A stretch of DNA of 64,000 nt from Bacillota bacterium (lineage in GTDB: Bacteria > Bacillota > Clostridia > Acetivibrionales > DSM-27016): NCBI GenBank assembly GCA_023390115.1, contig JAEWDM010000019.1, forward strand, positions 186,001 through 250,000, in the 5' to 3' direction. Below, piece by piece: positions 24,941-33,377 of the stretch (the first letter of the stretch is position 1; every line of letters begins with the position of its first letter). The position numbers and the translations under genes are program-made. The notes beneath the pieces are model-generated. The model did not search any database. It was not told the DNA's origin and saw only the letters and a program-made list of their open reading frames with translations.

Positions 24941-25846
24941 TCACGCTTCCAGCCAGTTCGGGTTAAACCTGAACAGCTTTGAAGGCCTATGACCCGCGTC
25001 CTTGGTATACTCATTCGTTTCCACTACCATCCCGGCGGTCTTCCTTCTGAAATTTGCTTTTAGCAGCCCGGTATCAAGGATAACTTCGTACACCTGCTGA
25101 AGCTCTGTAAGAGTAAACAGCTCCGGCATTAAATTAAATGCTATATCGGTGTACTCAATTTTGCTGCGTAATCTTTCAATCGCATATTCTATGATCTTAG
25201 CATGGTCAAAAGCTATTCCATTTGACCGCTCTACTTCTCTTTCAACTTTTGTCACCTTGCCCTCGACAGTCCTGGTAATCTTTATCACTGCCGAAAGGCT
25301 CTTTTCATCATTGGATAAACCCAATTTAAACAATCTTTGCAGTATATATCCTTTTTCAGTTACCGTCCTTTGTTCCTGATACAATCCGCAGGAAACTGTA
25401 AACCACTTTGCATCATCTGCATCATCGCTGGCCTTGATATCAAGCGTCGAGCTGTCAACCAAAGACATATAGGAGGCGCTTATTACCCTTGTACGCGGAT
25501 CTCTGCCTACATCTCCCCATGTATAAAGCTGCTCCATATATATATTATCAATGTTGGTTTCCTCTTTTAATTCCCTTAAGGCTCCTTCATCCAAGCTTTC
25601 ATCCATTTGTACAAATCCGCCCGGAAGAGCCCATTGTCCAATGTATGGGTGGTCCCCTCTTTTAATCATCAGCAGCCTTAGGGCTTTTTCAGGAAGTTTC
25701 CTATAGCTTTTCTTTTCTTCATCAGTTACTGTAAAAATCAGCATATCCACCGTCACTGAGGGCCTCTCAAATCTGCTTGCATCATATGTTGATAGGAATT
25801 GCTCCTCCGTAAGACCACGTTTATTTTTTAATACATTGCCGGGCAC
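24941..25846 (-). CDS. nrtR: NrtR-type NAD salvage regulator (Nudix plus winged helix)
   Basis: 301 residues from a GTG start (25844-25846) with GAGGTGATG before it. The N-terminal Nudix-like domain (about 30-175) has GGFVQMDESLDEGALRELKEETNI, close to the Nudix box. The C-terminal winged helix (about 220-301) contains FTLTELQQVYEVILDTGLLKANFRRK. NrtR proteins sense ADP-ribose and repress NAD biosynthesis or salvage genes. The position next to pncA/pncB on the same strand fits that role well. Confidence 0.88.
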   Translation of the reverse strand: MPGNVLKNKRGLTEEQFLSTYDASRFERPSVTVDMLIFTVTDEEKKSYRKLPEKALRLLMIKRGDHPYIGQWALPGGFVQMDESLDEGALRELKEETNIDNIYMEQLYTWGDVGRDPRTRVISASYMSLVDSSTLDIKASDDADDAKWFTVSCGLYQEQRTVTEKGYILQRLFKLGLSNDEKSLSAVIKITRTVEGKVTKVEREVERSNGIAFDHAKIIEYAIERLRSKIEYTDIAFNLMPELFTLTELQQVYEVILDTGLLKANFRRKTAGMVVETNEYTKDAGHRPSKLFRFNPNWLEA

Positions 25847-25875
25847 TACATCACCTCAATTTGTTGTTTATTAAT

Positions 25876-25900
25876 TGATATTATCATTTTGTTAATATCA
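25876..25900. promoter_or_regulatory. palindrome upstream of nrtR, candidate operator
   Basis: TGATATTA (25876-25883) and TAATATCA (25893-25900) form an exact inverted repeat with a 9-base spacer, 30 bases before the nrtR start and between it and the divergent MFS gene. A natural candidate for NrtR self-control, not confirmed. Confidence 0.5.
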
Positions 25901-25953
25901 TTATATTGCTATTTATGCTTTCTTGTCAATATATTTTTATTATTTTATAATTG

Positions 25954-25991
25954 CTGGATAAGATTATAAGCTCTGGATAAGATTATAAGCT
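25954..25991. repeat. 19-base tandem repeat, two copies
   Basis: CTGGATAAGATTATAAGCT occurs twice head to tail in the region between nrtR and the MFS gene. It may be a binding site or a slippage product. Confidence 0.8.
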
Positions 25992-26088
25992 TAAGAAAAG
26001 CTCCTTCTGCTTGAGTAAGCAATTGGGTAAAGCAATTTATAAAATCCATTGAAATCATCAATTTGATATGTTATAATTGCTGGAAGTT

Positions 26089-27288
26089 ATGACTACTAAG
26101 AGAGCTGGTAAACAAATGAAATTACGCACAAATTTCCATATCGAACGGGACTTTAATTTGTTTTTGCTTGCGGGGCTATTCTCCGGAATTGGCTCAGGCA
26201 TCAATATATCAATATTCAACAACTACTTAAGCGATATATTCAAGCTATCGGAGGATATCAGGGGTTTTCTTGAGGTGCCCAGAGAAGCGCCGGGCTTCTT
26301 TATTATGTTAATTCTGGCGGCATTAAGCTCTTTCGGTGATGTACGGATCGCGATGCTCGGTATGGCAGCAGCAGGTTTGGGTATGCTTGGACTCGGTATG
26401 CTGTCACCCACCTTTACGCTCATGATCATCTGGATGATGATGTACAGCCTTGGTACGCACATGGCCATGCCCGTCACGCCATCCATCGGCATGTCCCTGT
26501 CCAATCAGGAATCTTTCGGAGCCAGGCTTGGAACAGTCAGTGCCTTCAGCTTATCAGGAAGTATCATTGCTTATGCTTATATCTTTCTGGGCTTTAATTT
26601 CATGCATATGACCTATCGGACCGCGTTTATTACCGGCACCGTTTTCTATATGTTCGCTGCTTTTGCAGTAGGAATGATGAAGAAGGGCGGAACGGAAGCT
26701 AGACAAGTAAAATTTGTTTTTAGAAAACGTTATTTGCTCTATTATATACTAGCCGTTGTCAGTGGTGCAAGGAATCAAATTTTTCTGACGTTTGCGCCAT
26801 GGGTACTGATTAAGGTGTTTGACGTAAAGCCTCAGATGTTTGCTATCCTGGGCATGGTGGTCGCTCTTATCAGCATAGGCTCACGCAAACTAATCGGTAA
26901 ATTGATTGACAGCCGTGGTGAGCGGTTCGTCCTGACTTTGGAAGCTATTCTGCTGTTAGCCATCTGTCTCGGATATGCATTCTCGGACAGAATTTTCTCT
27001 ACCGGAGTCGCCGTGGTAGTCATTGCCGGCTGTTATGTCATTGACAACTCCATGGCTGCGGTTGAAATGGCACGATCAACATATGTACGGAAGATCGCCA
27101 TTGATCTTGCCGATGTGACCCCGACGCTGTCGGCCGGCGTAAGCCTGCAGCACATCGCTTCAATGGTCATTCCTATTTTCGGAGGTCTTTTATGGCTGCA
27201 AGTCGGATATCAGGCCGTATTTATGGCAGCAGCCGTTATCGCGCTCCTCAACCTGGTTCTTTCGCTAAGAATTAAGATTGCGTCGTAG
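26089..27288 (+). CDS. MFS transporter
   Basis: About 399 residues with 12 predicted membrane segments, including GLFSGIGSGINISIFNNYLSDIF and MVVALISIGSRKLIGKLIDSRGERF, the latter an MFS loop-like motif. Start ATG 26089 after CTGGAAG; an internal ATG at 26116 is also possible. It is divergent from nrtR with a shared upstream region, so the cargo could be a pyridine vitamin, but nothing in the sequence proves this. Codon use looks more GC-rich than that of its left neighbours. Confidence 0.82.
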   Translation: MTTKRAGKQMKLRTNFHIERDFNLFLLAGLFSGIGSGINISIFNNYLSDIFKLSEDIRGFLEVPREAPGFFIMLILAALSSFGDVRIAMLGMAAAGLGMLGLGMLSPTFTLMIIWMMMYSLGTHMAMPVTPSIGMSLSNQESFGARLGTVSAFSLSGSIIAYAYIFLGFNFMHMTYRTAFITGTVFYMFAAFAVGMMKKGGTEARQVKFVFRKRYLLYYILAVVSGARNQIFLTFAPWVLIKVFDVKPQMFAILGMVVALISIGSRKLIGKLIDSRGERFVLTLEAILLLAICLGYAFSDRIFSTGVAVVVIAGCYVIDNSMAAVEMARSTYVRKIAIDLADVTPTLSAGVSLQHIASMVIPIFGGLLWLQVGYQAVFMAAAVIALLNLVLSLRIKIAS

Positions 27289-27581
27289 TGGAAATATCCC
27301 ATATTCAAGTTGAGCCTCTATAGCTGAAAAGTTGCTCCTCTCGGTCTTTTATCAGCACAATCTGAAGCACCCTTTTTTTATCCCTGAATAAAATCCGACA
27401 GACAGATGTGTAACTGGTAAACTAAAATGGATTCTTTCCAGAGTTAGTTGAATTTTCGCATTTTTTCAGGCCGAAGAGTCTTAATTCTTAACATTTCAAA
27501 GCTGCAAGGCATTCATTAATCTCTTTTATATATGGTATTAGTTTCCGTTGATTTGGTAAACCGCCGGTTATCTACATGTTT

Positions 27582-27915
27582 TTATTTTCCGCAGCACTTT
27601 TTATATTTCTTCCCGCTGCCGCAAGGGCAAGGATCATTTCTTCCAACAAAGCTTTCCCGTTTGAAAGGTGTATTCAACAGAATTTCATTATCATCCTCAA
27701 AGCTCTCTCCAAAATCAACTCCAACCCATCCCTGTAGCGAATATACGTCACTTTCAGAAATCATAGAATATGATTTATCTTCTTTCAGTTCATCCAGAAC
27801 CTCTTTGACGGACCTGTCCAGTTGACGCTCCATATAGTCCAAACCAGCTATGATTCCCATCACCTTTTCGTCTGCTACAGCCCTTCTTATTTCAACCTCC
27901 AGACCTTTAGGATGT
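27582..27915 (-). pseudogene. SEC-C motif protein, 5'-truncated
   Basis: About 110 recognisable residues: a helical segment (GLEVEIRRAVADEKVMG onward) and a C-terminal SEC-C zinc motif, GRNDPCPCGSGKKYKKCCGK, as found in SecA and many small proteins. The open frame continues to 27953, but those bases belong to the mobile-element junction, with a sigma-like fragment on the other strand. The N-terminus therefore seems cut off by the insertion. Confidence 0.6.
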
Positions 27916-28056
27916 ATCAATGAACATATAATCCGCAACGAAGAGCACTCCAAGCTTCATTATGCGGTGGACAAGCTGCCTGTTGATCAGCGCGAACTCA
28001 TAAAAACTTTCACGTGCTTTAAAAAATCTGAAAAAACTTCTCTCCTGACCCATTAA
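27915..28056 (+). pseudogene. sigma-70 region 4-like fragment
   Basis: Reading INEHIIRNEEHSKLHYAVD and KLPVDQRELIKTF resembles the start of region 4 of small phage/ICE sigma factors, then stops at TGA/TAA-bounded sequence. Weak recognition; a remnant at the left junction of element A. Confidence 0.35.
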
Positions 28057-28125
28057 CTTTTGTCTTTCCCACGGCTATACCACGAGCGGCAGATGAACAG
28101 CCGACGGAAAGACGAGGTGAAGTGT

Positions 28126-28335
28126 ATGAAGCACGATTTAAAAATCAGCATTCGCAGGGAACCCTCCGGCAACGGAATTGCATATTGCCGTAAAGTATCC
28201 CTTCGAGAACGGGTGCTGGATTGGCTTCTCGGCGAGAAAAAACGGGTGACGGTTATTATTCCCGGAGGCTCCGTCGAGTGTATGTCAATTCGAGAATTGC
28301 GGGAGGGAGGAAAATCGGATGAGCAAGATGAGTGA
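28126..28335 (+). CDS. small prophage/ICE-associated protein
   Basis: 69 residues from ATG 28126 after GACGAGGTGAAG: MKHDLKISIRREPSGNGIAY, then RERVLDWLLGEKKRVTVIIPGG and VECMSIRELREGG. I recognise the type from clostridial prophage replication blocks, where it precedes the rrp5-like gene, but know no function. Confidence 0.6.
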   Translation: MKHDLKISIRREPSGNGIAYCRKVSLRERVLDWLLGEKKRVTVIIPGGSVECMSIRELREGGKSDEQDE

Positions 28336-28638
28336 ACTGTCTCTCGCTGTCACAGAACTGAAGCACTGATCGGCGTATCGGAAACGCTGGGTGCCCTATT
28401 TAGCGGCGGTAACAATGCCGGAAGTCCGGATCAGCCAAAGGCGGAAACACCCGCGCCCGTGGAAAAGCCTATTACTCTTGAAACCGTAAGGGCCGTGCTT
28501 GCTGAAAAGAGCCGTGCCGGTCATACCGCCGAGGTTAGGACTTTGCTTGAAAAGCACGGTGCCGCTAAGCTGTCAGAAATCGGCTCCGCAGAATATCCGG
28601 CGCTTCTCGCGGAAGCCGAGGTGTTAGGAAATGGGTAA
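28319..28638 (+). pseudogene. phage 'rRNA biogenesis protein rrp5'-type gene, frameshifted
   Basis: The start MSKMSELSLAVTELKH runs into TGA; in another frame it resumes as GVSETLGALFSGGN, then ITLETVRAVLAEKSRAGHTA and EVRTLLEKHGAAKLSEIGSA. This C-terminal repeat pattern is common in small proteins of clostridial siphophage replication modules that databases call rrp5. A frameshift or short deletion lies near 28365. Confidence 0.65.
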
Positions 28639-28964
28639 CCACGCTCTCCTCTCAGCCTCCTCTTCACACAGGTGGTTGAACTGCCCGCCTTCCGCCAGGC
28701 TCTGTGAGCAATACGAGGATAAAGGCAGCGGCTATGCAGCCGAAGGTACCGATGCCCACTCGCTCTGCGAGTATAAGCTGAAAACAGCAATCGGCATCGA
28801 TGACAAAGACCCCACCCCAGATCTTTCCTATTACAACGAGGAAATGGCGGAATGCGCCAACGGCTATGCCGCTTATATCCTTGAACTGGTGGAAACCGCT
28901 AATATGTTCTGATCCAGTTGTCCTTATCGAACAGCGGCTCGACTTCTCCTGATAAGCGCAACGG
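28631..28964 (+). pseudogene. DUF2800 phage protein, N-terminal fragment
   Basis: Starts MGNHALLSASSSHRWLNCPP, typical of DUF2800 (RecB-nuclease-like, phage replication), with CEQYEDKGSGYAAEGTDAHS. The frame stops at 28912. The next frame continues the same protein for a few codons (CSDPVVLIEQRLDFS), so there is a frameshift near 28905, and the gene then ends at a deletion joint with helicase sequence. Confidence 0.75.
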
Positions 28965-29320
28965 TCAGGTGATCTTCAGCTATAAGCCCCTGCCGGATGC
29001 CGAGAAGCGAATTTACAGTCGAATTGCCGACATCACCATTTCCATGAAATCCACCGACCACTTAAAAATGCCGCAACTGGTATCCGCCGAATACCCAGTG
29101 CGGCTTTCGGAGCCGGAGTATGAGCGTTACGAGGAACTGAAGCGGGATCTTGTTTTGACGTTGAAGGACGGCGAAATTACCGCCGCCAATGCCACCGCCC
29201 TTTCAAATAAACTATGTCAAATGGCAAACGGTGCGGTTTACGGAGACGACGGAGGGATATTCCACATCCATGACCGCAAGCTGGATGCGCTGGAGGATTT
29301 AATCGAAGCGGCAAACGGCA
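28965..29320 (+). pseudogene. SNF2-type phage helicase, internal fragment
   Basis: Residues NGQVIFSYKPLPDAEKRIYS, DHLKMPQLVSAEYPV and SNKLCQMANGAVYGDDG match the helicase C-terminal half of phage SNF2 proteins. The walker and DExH parts are missing and the C-terminus is fused in frame to a sigma-like protein, so this is a deletion scar. Confidence 0.7.
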
Positions 29321-29691
29321 AGCTTGAGCAGGTGCAGTCCCTGCGCTCTCTGGCTGAGAAGGCCACCGCAACGCTGTCGGACACGCCGTCCGGCGGTACC
29401 CGCAACATCCACCGCATGGAAGATGTTATCGCCAAGATGATAGATTTGGAATCGGAAATCAGCACCGACCTCTGCAGCCTGATTGACACCAAGCATGAAA
29501 TCGTCACGATGGTCAAATGCGTGGAGTGTCCGGAATTACAGACACTTCTGGAACTCCGCTACCTATGCTTTAAAACATGGGAGGAAATTGCGGTGGAGCT
29601 GCATTATGATATCCGGCATGTCCACCGGTTGCACAGCAAGGCACTGGGCGCAATAGACGCAATTCGTCACACAGGTCATGAAATGTCATAG
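29321..29691 (+). CDS. phage late-gene sigma-like regulator (DUF1492/ArpU type), fused to upstream fragment
   Basis: About 120 residues, in frame with the helicase fragment. They include LESEISTDLCSLIDTKHEIV, then LLELRYLCFKTWEEIAVELH and YDIRHVHRLHSKALGAIDAI, a sigma-70 region-4-like helix-turn-helix seen in phage transcription regulators. The N-terminus has been replaced by the fusion, so its activity is uncertain. Confidence 0.65.
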
Positions 29692-29791
29692 AATGCTATG
29701 TCGCCCATTTGATATAGTTATGATAGCGAAAAATGAAGGACGTTCCCACACGGAGCGTCCTTTTACTTTACCCAAACGGAGGTGGCAGGCA

Positions 29792-30145
29792 ATGCCATAC
29801 AAACCGAAGAAGCCCTGCGCCTACCACGGATGTCCAAACCTGACAAGCGGCCGCTATTGCATGGAGCATGCGAAACAGGAAGCCAAACGGTATAACTACA
29901 TAGACCGCGATCCCCAAGCCAATAAACGCTACGGCAGGTCATGGGCAAAAATACGGGCGGCGTTCCTGTCAGCCCATCCGCTTTGTGAGCTGTGCAAGGC
30001 TGAAGGTAAACTCACCCCCGCCATGCTGGTGCACCACAAGCGCAAGCTGACCGACGGCGGCACAAACGACTGGTCAAACCTGCAGGCGTTATGTCAGGAA
30101 TGTCACAGCCGCTTACATGCAAAACAGGGCGACTACTTTTTATAG
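29792..30145 (+). CDS. HNH endonuclease (phage packaging type)
   Basis: 117 residues from ATG 29792 after GGAGGTGG. Two Cys pairs (CELCKAEG, CQECH) frame LVHHKRKLTDGGTNDWSNLQ, the HNH metal-binding site. In phages this gene lies just before the terminase and helps DNA packaging. Here the terminase is reduced to a 19-codon stub further on. The coding sequence itself looks intact. Confidence 0.85.
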   Translation: MPYKPKKPCAYHGCPNLTSGRYCMEHAKQEAKRYNYIDRDPQANKRYGRSWAKIRAAFLSAHPLCELCKAEGKLTPAMLVHHKRKLTDGGTNDWSNLQALCQECHSRLHAKQGDYFL

Positions 30146-30167
30146 TGCCGCCCGGTCATTGTAACAA

Positions 30168-30482
30168 TTATATAAATCTGAGCCAATCGCGCCTGCCGTA
30201 CAGGATTCTTTCGATGTCAACCACCTTGTTTCTCTCGTCAATCGAAAAGAAAACAATGTAGCTCTTTACAATGAGTTTCCTGTATCCCATTTGGGATAGA
30301 CGCTCGTCTGCGACAAGCGGACAGCGCTGCGGCATATCGGTCAGACCTGTCATAGCCTCTTCAAGTAGCTCCATCATATGGAGTGCTGATACGGGAGCGG
30401 ACAACTGAGAAGCGATATACCGAACAATATCCCTAAGATCGTTTTCGGCCGGTTCAGATACATCCACCCTATATTTCGCCAT
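30168..30482 (-). CDS. RelE/ParE-family toxin
   Basis: 104 residues: YRVDVSEPAENDLRDIVRYI at the N-terminus and GYRKLIVKSYIVFFSIDERN near the C-terminus, the usual ParE/RelE fold pattern. RelE members cut mRNA in ribosomes, ParE members poison gyrase; which applies cannot be told. It overlaps the antitoxin gene end by 14 bases. Confidence 0.85.
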   Translation of the reverse strand: MAKYRVDVSEPAENDLRDIVRYIASQLSAPVSALHMMELLEEAMTGLTDMPQRCPLVADERLSQMGYRKLIVKSYIVFFSIDERNKVVDIERILYGRRDWLRFI

Positions 30483-30741
30483 TGGAGATGCCCCGTTTAA
30501 TATCGCTCATAACCTCTTGCATCGGACGTTTCTTACCCGCTTTGACAGCCGCCCTTCCTTCGTCAAGCAGATGATAAAGCTCCAGCTTACCGCTGAGTGC
30601 TTCATAGGCTTCGATACTCATGACAGCCAGATCTCCCTGTCCGTTTTTTGTGATAAAAACAGGTTCGCGGCTTTCATGGCAGAAGGTAGAAATATCGTTA
30701 TAGTTATTACGCAGGTCGGTACTGGATTTTATATTTGGCAT
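30469..30741 (-). CDS. Phd/YefM-family antitoxin
   Basis: 90 residues: DLRNNYNDISTFCHESREPVF and ITKNGQGDLAVMSIEAYEAL, the Phd/YefM DNA-binding and dimerisation fold. It neutralises the RelE/ParE toxin encoded next and normally represses their shared promoter. A palindrome just upstream (30761-30795) is a likely operator. Confidence 0.88.
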   Translation of the reverse strand: MPNIKSSTDLRNNYNDISTFCHESREPVFITKNGQGDLAVMSIEAYEALSGKLELYHLLDEGRAAVKAGKKRPMQEVMSDIKRGISNGEI

Positions 30742-30760
30742 AGCATTTACCTCCTTGATA

Positions 30761-30795
30761 AATCTAAAGATATTATACCCAGATTTCTTTAGATT
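30761..30795. promoter_or_regulatory. candidate operator of the toxin-antitoxin operon
   Basis: AATCTAAAGA (30761-30770) and TCTTTAGATT (30786-30795) are an exact 10-base inverted repeat, 20 bases upstream of the antitoxin start, with a TATTATACC -10-like stretch in between. Confidence 0.6.
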
Positions 30796-31000
30796 GTCAA
30801 TTGTGTTTGGCCATCAGCGATGGTTGTCAAATGAATAAATACTTTCTTTGATTTTTTGAAAGAAATCAAAGCTTTGAATTCTGAGGGAGGGGCGGTCTGA
30901 ATCTCTACGGCTTTTATGCCGGGCAGCGCGCTTGGCTTTTCGTGTGAATTTTCGCAAAATCAAAAACTGTTTTTAATAAAGACGAAGAAGGTGACGGCTT

Positions 31001-31057
31001 ATGCCCAGAGGTGGTGCCCGCCCCGGTGCGGGGAGACCGATTCTGCATCTTCGCTAA
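31001..31057 (+). pseudogene. phage terminase small subunit, 5' stub
   Basis: MPRGGARPGAGRP followed within six codons by a stop. This opening is characteristic of phage terminase small subunits; the rest has been replaced at a junction with the RIT element. The 30.74-31.12 kb stretch holds nothing else besides the operator. Confidence 0.5.
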
Positions 31058-31118
31058 TACTACAGTACTTGACTTTATGAATTGTGACGATTATTTCAAA
31101 TTAACATAGCCAATCGGA

Positions 31119-31283
31119 ATGCACTCCTTCCGTCACAGCCTGGCAACCACGATGTTAAAAAACGGGGCCAAGTATACCGACATTGCCCAAGCTCTGGGGC
31201 AGGCCTCGCCGGAAAGTGCGCAGACATATCTCAGCCTGGATGAAGGTCAACTTCGCCAGTGCGCACTGGAGGTGAACTTCTAA
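31119..31283 (+). pseudogene. tyrosine recombinase, C-terminal fragment (first gene of a RIT trio)
   Basis: 54 residues: MHSFRHSLATTMLKNGAKYT and SAQTYLSLDEGQLRQCALEV, carrying the HxxR and final Tyr of the catalytic domain. The 5' part is lost at the element boundary. Its TAA overlaps the ATG of the next recombinase, as in intact recombinase trios. Confidence 0.8.
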
Positions 31284-32275
31284 TGGGAAAAGCATATTTT
31301 GACGGGCCATTTGCTCCACTGTGCGAGTTGTTTGTTGCGCAGAAGCGGGCGGCAGGGCTGCAATACAAGCAACAAGCCATGCTGCTGCGCATGTTTGATA
31401 ACTTCTGCAAAGGATATGATATTCAGAACTATACCATCACCGAACAAATCGCCTTAGCCTGGTGCTGTCTGCGGCCCAACGAAAAAGAGATTACCCGGCA
31501 CGGCAGGGTCGGAGAAATGCAGCGGTTTTCCGTATTCCTCATCAAACAGGGGTACCCGTCATATCTCCTGTCGGGCTTGCCCAAGAAAGGGGAGCTACAC
31601 ACACCGTACATTTTTTCAAAAGAAGAAATTGGGCGCATATTCCAGCGGCTTGACTCGCTGGAACGTACAAATTTGGCTCCCATCAGACATTTGGTATTCC
31701 CGTTGCTGATCCGGGTTTTGTATGGCTGCGGACTGCGCATTTCCGAGGTGCTGGCCCTGCTGAAAAGCGATGTGGATACTGAACGGGGGATTCTCCACAT
31801 CCGGCATGGAAAAAATGATCGGGAACGTATCGTGCCGATGGCAGAATCCCTCACTGCTGCCTGCCGGTGCTATATGTCCGAAGTACACGCCGCCACCGCT
31901 CCTGATACGCCTTTCTTTTACACAAAGGCGCAGACCGCGTATGAGCAGTCGACGGTTACCAAGCAGTTCAAAGGTTTTCTTTGGGATGTGGGGATACCCT
32001 ATCGCGGGAAGCATTTCGGGCCGAGGGTGCATGATCTCCGGCACACATTCATTTGCCACAATATCCAACGGTGGGCAGAGCAAGGAATACCGATTCAGCA
32101 CATGCTCCCGATTCTATCCAAATATGTTGGACATACCTCCATCAGTGCGACGCAGTGGTATCTGCGGTTGACACCCGAAATCTATCCGCACCTGCGCGAT
32201 ATCTGTGAGCGCGAGCTCAGTGGAATGTATGCGGGCATCGCGCGATTCACTATGGGAGGTGCCGATGATGAATAG
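31283..32275 (+). CDS. tyrosine recombinase (second RIT gene)
   Basis: 330 residues. The N-terminal SAM-like core-binding region starts MGKAYFDGPFAPLCELFVAQ. The catalytic domain has LYGCGLRISEVLALLKSDVD (first Arg), KNDRERIVPM, HDLRHTFICHNIQRW and VGHTSISATQWYLRL (His and Tyr nucleophile). The start overlaps the stop of the truncated first gene, and the stop overlaps the third. It appears intact. Confidence 0.88.
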   Translation: MGKAYFDGPFAPLCELFVAQKRAAGLQYKQQAMLLRMFDNFCKGYDIQNYTITEQIALAWCCLRPNEKEITRHGRVGEMQRFSVFLIKQGYPSYLLSGLPKKGELHTPYIFSKEEIGRIFQRLDSLERTNLAPIRHLVFPLLIRVLYGCGLRISEVLALLKSDVDTERGILHIRHGKNDRERIVPMAESLTAACRCYMSEVHAATAPDTPFFYTKAQTAYEQSTVTKQFKGFLWDVGIPYRGKHFGPRVHDLRHTFICHNIQRWAEQGIPIQHMLPILSKYVGHTSISATQWYLRLTPEIYPHLRDICERELSGMYAGIARFTMGGADDE

Positions 32276-33311
32276 GACAAAACCCACCGACTTTGCAAAG
32301 TCGCTGGCCAAATACCTGTTTGAATACCTGCCGGAGCAAAAGGGCCTCAGTATGCATACCGTTCAGTCCTACAGCGACTCCATGTCCTTGTTTTTGGATT
32401 TTTGTGAAATGGATTTGCGGGTGAAACGTGAGAAATTGGAGATTAAGAGCATCAGTCTCGATTTGGTGGAGCGGTTCTATCTGTGGCTGGAAAACGGGAA
32501 GGGCAATTCAGTTGCGACGCGAAATCAACGCCGGGTAGTCATCAACGCCTTTTTGAAATATTTGCAGCACCAAAACCCAGGTTATGTTCTGCTCTGTCAA
32601 CAGATCTGTTCCATCCCCAGCAAGCCCGACAGACGGCAAACCATTCAACATCTGCCCGTAAAAGCAGTGGAGGAAATATTGTGTCAGCCGGATTTGCAGT
32701 GCAGAAGCGGGCGGCGCGACCTCGCTTTGTTGAGTCTCTTGTACGAAACGGCGGCGCGGGTATCGGAAATTGCAGCGCTTAAAGTGGGCAATGTACGCTT
32801 TGAGAAAAATGGTGCTACGGTTCGTCTTTTGGGAAAAGGCAGAAAAACCCGCGAAGTGCCCATTATGATGGATGTGACCAATTTTTTGTGCAGCTACCTT
32901 GATGAAGAAAAGCATCATCGCTCTTGTCAGAAAACCGATCCCCTGTTTTGCAACCGAAACAAGGTAAGCCTTACCCGTGCAGGTGTTTCCTACATCCTGG
33001 ACAAATACGCCGATGCTGCTCGCCATGCTAACCCCGACCTGATACCAGAGCAGATGTATCCGCATATCCTGCGACACAGCCGCGCCATGCACTGGCTGGA
33101 AGCTGGATTTGATTTGCAGTACATTAAGGATTTATTGGGGCATGCCGATCTGTCCACCACGGAAATCTATGCTCGCCTCAGCGTGGAGATGAAGCGCAAG
33201 CTGCTTGAACAGGCCCATCCGCCTGACCCGCAATTACCGCAATACCCATCTTGGACAGAGAACAAGAACATGATGACCTGGCTCCAGAGCTTCTACGACA
33301 CTCGTTCGTAA
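32265..33311 (+). CDS. tyrosine recombinase (third RIT gene)
   Basis: 348 residues from ATG 32265 after GGGAGGTG. It has a core-binding domain (GLSMHTVQSYSDSMSLFLDF), then the catalytic residues in LLYETAARVSEIAALKVGNV, GKGRKTREVPI, HILRHSRAMHWLEAG and LGHADLSTTEIYARL. It closes the trio and appears intact. RIT trios act together on their ends; with the first gene broken, this copy is probably stranded. Confidence 0.88.
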   Translation: MMNRTKPTDFAKSLAKYLFEYLPEQKGLSMHTVQSYSDSMSLFLDFCEMDLRVKREKLEIKSISLDLVERFYLWLENGKGNSVATRNQRRVVINAFLKYLQHQNPGYVLLCQQICSIPSKPDRRQTIQHLPVKAVEEILCQPDLQCRSGRRDLALLSLLYETAARVSEIAALKVGNVRFEKNGATVRLLGKGRKTREVPIMMDVTNFLCSYLDEEKHHRSCQKTDPLFCNRNKVSLTRAGVSYILDKYADAARHANPDLIPEQMYPHILRHSRAMHWLEAGFDLQYIKDLLGHADLSTTEIYARLSVEMKRKLLEQAHPPDPQLPQYPSWTENKNMMTWLQSFYDTRS

Positions 33312-33334
33312 AGCAATTGCACAGCAAGAATTAT

Positions 33335-33367
33335 GTAAAGCCAGCAGAGTGATTTTGCTGGCTTTAC
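33335..33367 (+). terminator. hairpin after the recombinase trio
   Basis: GTAAAGCCAGCA / TGCTGGCTTTAC, perfect 12-bp stem with nine-base loop. No T run follows, so it may be an element end rather than a terminator. Confidence 0.6.
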
Positions 33368-33377
33368 TGCTATTTTC

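Larger units (their letters stand above)
31119..33370 (+). mobile_element. 5'-truncated RIT (recombinases in trio) element
   Basis: Three consecutive overlapping tyrosine recombinase genes in one direction, the first truncated, ending in a hairpin at 33335-33367. It sits between the terminase stub and a broken methylase gene, so it marks an insertion or deletion joint. Confidence 0.7.

Noticed and set aside
26089..27288. Nicotinate transporter assignment for the MFS gene
   Set aside because: Only the divergent position next to nrtR suggests it; no specific motif supports it, so it was left as a general MFS transporter.
27289..27581. Left attachment site of element A
   Set aside because: I looked for the tRNA-Ser 3' sequence or the ATTTCGAG core in a tRNA context near 27.3-28.1 kb and found none.
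31616..32101. Minus-strand frames inside the recombinase genes
   Set aside because: They mirror intact tyrosine recombinases on the plus strand and carry no recognisable domain.
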